From: Sarcocystis neurona
Taxonomy: Eukaryota > Apicomplexa > Conoidasida > Eucoccidiorida > Sarcocystidae
Reading direction: 5' to 3'
Assembly: GCA_000727475.1 (NCBI GenBank)
Contig: KL647310.1
Location: 496,001 to 560,000, forward strand
DNA: 64,000 nucleotides
Shown: piece by piece, positions 61,301-64,000 of the stretch
Layout of the letters: the number at the start of each line of letters is the position of its first letter
Position numbering within the stretch: the first letter of the stretch is position 1
Notes under the pieces: generated by a model
What the model was told of the DNA's origin: nothing
Database searches by the model: none
The model's input: the letters and a program-made list of their open reading frames with translations, nothing else
Made by a program: the position numbers and the translations under genes

Positions 61301-63026
61301 CGGCTAAATTACGTGTCCGTACGTTCATACACACGCACACAGGCTAGTAGAGGCGCACAAGCAAGGACAAGTAAGTGTATGCAGAGAGGGAGTGAAGAGA
61401 TCTGTGAAAGGCCACATGCTGGACGTTACGGACGTGGAGCGGCCGTTCACAAAGATAAATGCACGCACTGATGTTATATGTCCGCAAACAAACATACCGT
61501 GGACCAGATTGATTTTGAGCACCTGTTTGAGCTGCAGTCGCTGTCCCTCACCTCCAAATCACTCGCAACCTGCAGCAAAGTGGGAAGCCAGTCGATACTT
61601 TTTACCACGGTCACGGCTCCTTTACAACATGTGAGTTGGCCTTCCACCGGCTTGTACCGTTGAGAGCTGGAATCTGACGCTGACACGCAGCGGCTGCTGC
61701 GCTGTCCTAAGAAAGATCCTGGTACTGTGGTCTCCCCTAGAATACCGCCGGAAGCTAAGCATTTGTTGCTGCTACCCTGTAAACAGCTGCATGTCGCCTC
61801 TTTCCCTAAAATTGCAAACCCGTCAGTGCCGCGCGGCGAAGAATAGACAACTGGCCTTAAAATTATTGAGTCCGCCGTCGCCCATGTACTGGCGGATATC
61901 GCTGAATAGTTGTACTGTTGTTGGGTTAGCAATCCCGACGTTAGAAGTGCTGCCCTTTTGCGGCTTTGCAGATGCGGTGCCAGCGTAGCGGCAGCCACCA
62001 AACCTGCGACGATCGCTGCTGTTGAGGAGCCTAGGCCCCGCTCAAGTGGAATGTTGTTCGTGCAGAAGAATTTGAACTTGGGTAACAATTCCGGATCCAA
62101 ATCATCCACTTGGGAAAGAAACAATCTGAAGCTTTTCACCACCTGCGCATTCCACGCAGAAATAATTGTGTGGAGCCTTGAACCTGCTAGCCAACAAAGT
62201 GTTAAAGCTAGCATTTCGTAAAGGGGGTTGACAGACAGCTTTTGCGCGTAAAACAGAGTTTCCAGCCAAAAGATGGCCCTCGTTCGAATCACCGTGAGAG
62301 AAAAGGATTACAAGCTGAACGGTGGCCTACGTACGAATCACTGAACTGCAAAAGTACTAAAACCTGCGACACCACTACGGTAGCAAGGAAACATAAACGA
62401 GTCTGGTTATCGATCTTGATTCCAGGCCCGGAATGTATCAGCTAGTTGTAGTACCGACATGAGGTTTTGATGTGTTCTGAGACTTTGATGAACACCAAGC
62501 AAGTACGCGGAGACATGTAGCAACAATTGCAGTCAAGTGAGAAGAAAACTTAGGACAAATGGAAGGAAGTCAGGGGCCACCAGTTTTGTGCGAGTGACAC
62601 GGGATAGATGAACACTAGGCAAGTACGCAGAGAGAGTCAGCAGGTGGAGCAAATTTGATCGTGTACTCAAACGTGTGTAATCGTCTACTCTAGGGGGCTG
62701 GCGCGCTGACAGCCGTTGTTTTGCTGCACTGCCTACATCGAGACACGGGATGAAATGAGTCTACAAGGGTGCATGCCAAAGTACGAGATACGAGCCCGGC
62801 GGGGTACTGGAAACTTGTCTCTGCAGTGTCCGGAGGACTGGAAAAGACGTACCAAATTTCGAGAGTCTCTCGGCAGTTCTTCCTCTCCTTCACCTGATAT
62901 AAAAACCTCTTCCTTGGAGGCCTCCTCCACAATCAGTTCGTTCCAAATATTTAGAGCCACACCCAAGCAGTCTAAGCCCACACCCAAGTTGGCAGACGTC
63001 GCTGGCACTTTCACGTGAACTTTCAT
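58301..63026 (-). CDS. thrB: Homoserine kinase (GHMP kinase superfamily)
   Basis: Catalyses ATP-dependent phosphorylation of L-homoserine to O-phosphohomoserine, the step before threonine synthase; probably cytosolic, as no targeting peptide is evident. Exons: 62853-63026, 61552-62142, 60683-61207, 58956-59349, 58301-58506. All four junctions are GT-AG (donors GTACGT, GTGAGG, GTAGGC, GTGAGC) and in phase, giving about 629 residues. An in-frame ATG at 63068 would add 14. Motifs in order: KVPATSANLGVGLDCLG (residues 6-22), the ATP-binding loop IPLERGLGSSTAAIVAG (89-105), GHADNAGPALYGG (256-268), a stretch LVLFVPTDRLLTKTARGALP around an exon junction, DKLHQPYRRALNPHLEPL, and the C-terminal ALGTALSGAGPSIVAFC (563-579). 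Bacterial and plant enzymes are about 300-370 residues. The extra length is three inserts: about 110 residues in exon 2, about 110 in exon 3 and about 70 Ala/Thr-rich residues in exon 4. Confidence 0.92.
58600..58845. repeat. AGT/TAG trinucleotide repeat in homoserine kinase intron 4
   Basis: Interrupted AGT triplets on the plus strand become ACT/CTA triplets in the sense of the gene, which makes a long pyrimidine-biased tract upstream of the last exon's acceptor (58507-58508). Confidence 0.88.
62480..62660. repeat. Imperfect duplication in homoserine kinase intron 1
   Basis: A block containing GATGAACACCAAGCAAGTAC near 62486 recurs as GATGAACACTAGGCAAGTAC near 62606, about 120 bp apart, with matching flanks of about 30 bp. 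Confidence 0.6.
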
Positions 63027-64000
63027 TTTTGCTTGCACTTTGATCTCTCCAGGATATAACTGCAGCATATAACCTGAACGGGTCGTCTTTCAGTCACGTT
63101 GAAAGCCGATCGAAGATACTACTGTGCATTAAATGTAGTAGGATGCACCGTATTTTATGTAGTCTCCGTAAACAGGCACACAGCTGTACGCCAATAGAAA
63201 GAAATGAGGACGCTGGCTCTGCATCGACAAACTCCTGCGTGACTCGTTAAGTTTCTCGCTAACACACATAAGAGTATTCGTCAGCTGCAGTGATGTGTAC
63301 ACGAGGGAACAAGTTGGCTTGTGTCCAGCGTGCAGGCGTGATGCCTAACGTTGCGTCCAAAAATTGGTCAGAGTAGTTGCACACAGTATTCGGTTTCAGT
63401 GCGTTGTTAGTGACGATGCGTTGCTTCAAAACCGCAGTGTCTGCCGACGCACTCACATCACTGTAGAGGGCAGTAGCAAAAGGGGCACTTTCCTCTGGCA
63501 AGCAACTTGCTAACTAAATTCCAGTATACTGTTACGCAAAAATCTCTAAGGAGGCGGTCTATTTGACGTGATGCAAAGTGTTCTGTTCGCAAAGGGAGGG
63601 AAAACACGCGGAAGGGCTGTGCAACAAATTGGTCCTCCCTGGTTCGTATTGTCAGCATGTAAGATTACTACCTTCTGCGTATTCTCGTGGGCCGAAAGCA
63701 CGTGTATTTAAACGTGTCTCTTTACAGCTCGCGAGGACTTGATATGTTTGGCAACTTGAACATGATTCTTCCGATCGAGTAACCGAAGGTGTCGCCCACC
63801 CTACACGTCTGCCACAACCAATATGCAGGGACACACTTGAGGATTGAACCCGTCAAGCGTAGAGCGTACCCCGTAAAAAGCACGCCACACAGGAGCGAGT
63901 ACAGTGTGCATCACTAATCGTCTTGAAGACTGGGTCCGTCAAACGCAAAGCCTACAAGAAGAGAGCACAGTACGTATCACTACTCGTCGCGAAGACTGGG
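63027..64000. other. Upstream region of homoserine kinase, no clear gene
   Basis: Should contain the homoserine kinase promoter. An 80-codon minus-strand frame at 63259-63501 (SAPFATALYSDVSASADTAV and onward) is mildly protein-like but unrecognised. From 63838 to the edge there is a degenerate repeat with GACTGGGTCCGTCAAACGCA-like units near 63840 and 63925 and a partial one near 63992. Confidence 0.45.

Noticed and set aside
62275..62300. GTTCGAATC resembling a tRNA T-loop
   Set aside because: The flanking bases do not form a T-stem and no acceptor or anticodon stem fits around it.

Overview
This window looks like nuclear DNA of a coccidian apicomplexan, probably an Eimeria- or Cyclospora-like parasite. 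The evidence is the intron-rich genes with GT-AG splice sites, the abundant CAG/CTG trinucleotide tracts (some encoding Ala/Gln/Ser runs), the dense TA/TATG/CA/GATA microsatellites, and a bacterial-type trigger factor with a long N-terminal leader of the kind expected for an apicoplast protein. No rRNA, tRNA, transposon, CRISPR array or prokaryotic operon is visible. The genus is an inference from composition.

Three genes can be rebuilt exon by exon. (1) About 139-12879, minus strand: a large multi-exon membrane protein of unknown function. Its 5' exon is 3.25 kb, and its 3' end runs off the left edge. (2) About 24707-55952, plus strand: trigger factor (Tig-type chaperone/PPIase). Twelve exons and about 1125 codons are spread over 31 kb, so roughly 28 kb is intron. 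All eleven junctions keep the reading frame; only the first exon and its junction are uncertain. (3) 58301-63026, minus strand: homoserine kinase (ThrB, GHMP kinase family). It has five exons in consistent phase and about 629 codons, with three lineage-specific insertions.

The unknown gene and the trigger factor gene point away from each other across about 11.8 kb (12880-24706) in which I can defend no gene. That interval holds two tandem duplications (102 bp x2 and 106 bp x3), CTG-rich and CT-rich tracts, and a few weak exon candidates. The trigger factor and homoserine kinase genes converge across 2.3 kb (55953-58300). The last kilobase (63027-64000) is upstream of homoserine kinase and shows no convincing gene.

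The introns are unusual. They contain trinucleotide tracts directly abutting 3' splice sites, a CAG-rich block followed by a CTG-rich block that could fold on itself, a 19-bp minisatellite whose translation has a 19-residue period, and many microsatellites. The two recognised proteins are bacterial-type functions in a eukaryotic parasite: folding of nascent chains, presumably in the apicoplast, and the kinase step of threonine synthesis. Nothing in the sequence shows that the three genes work in one pathway.
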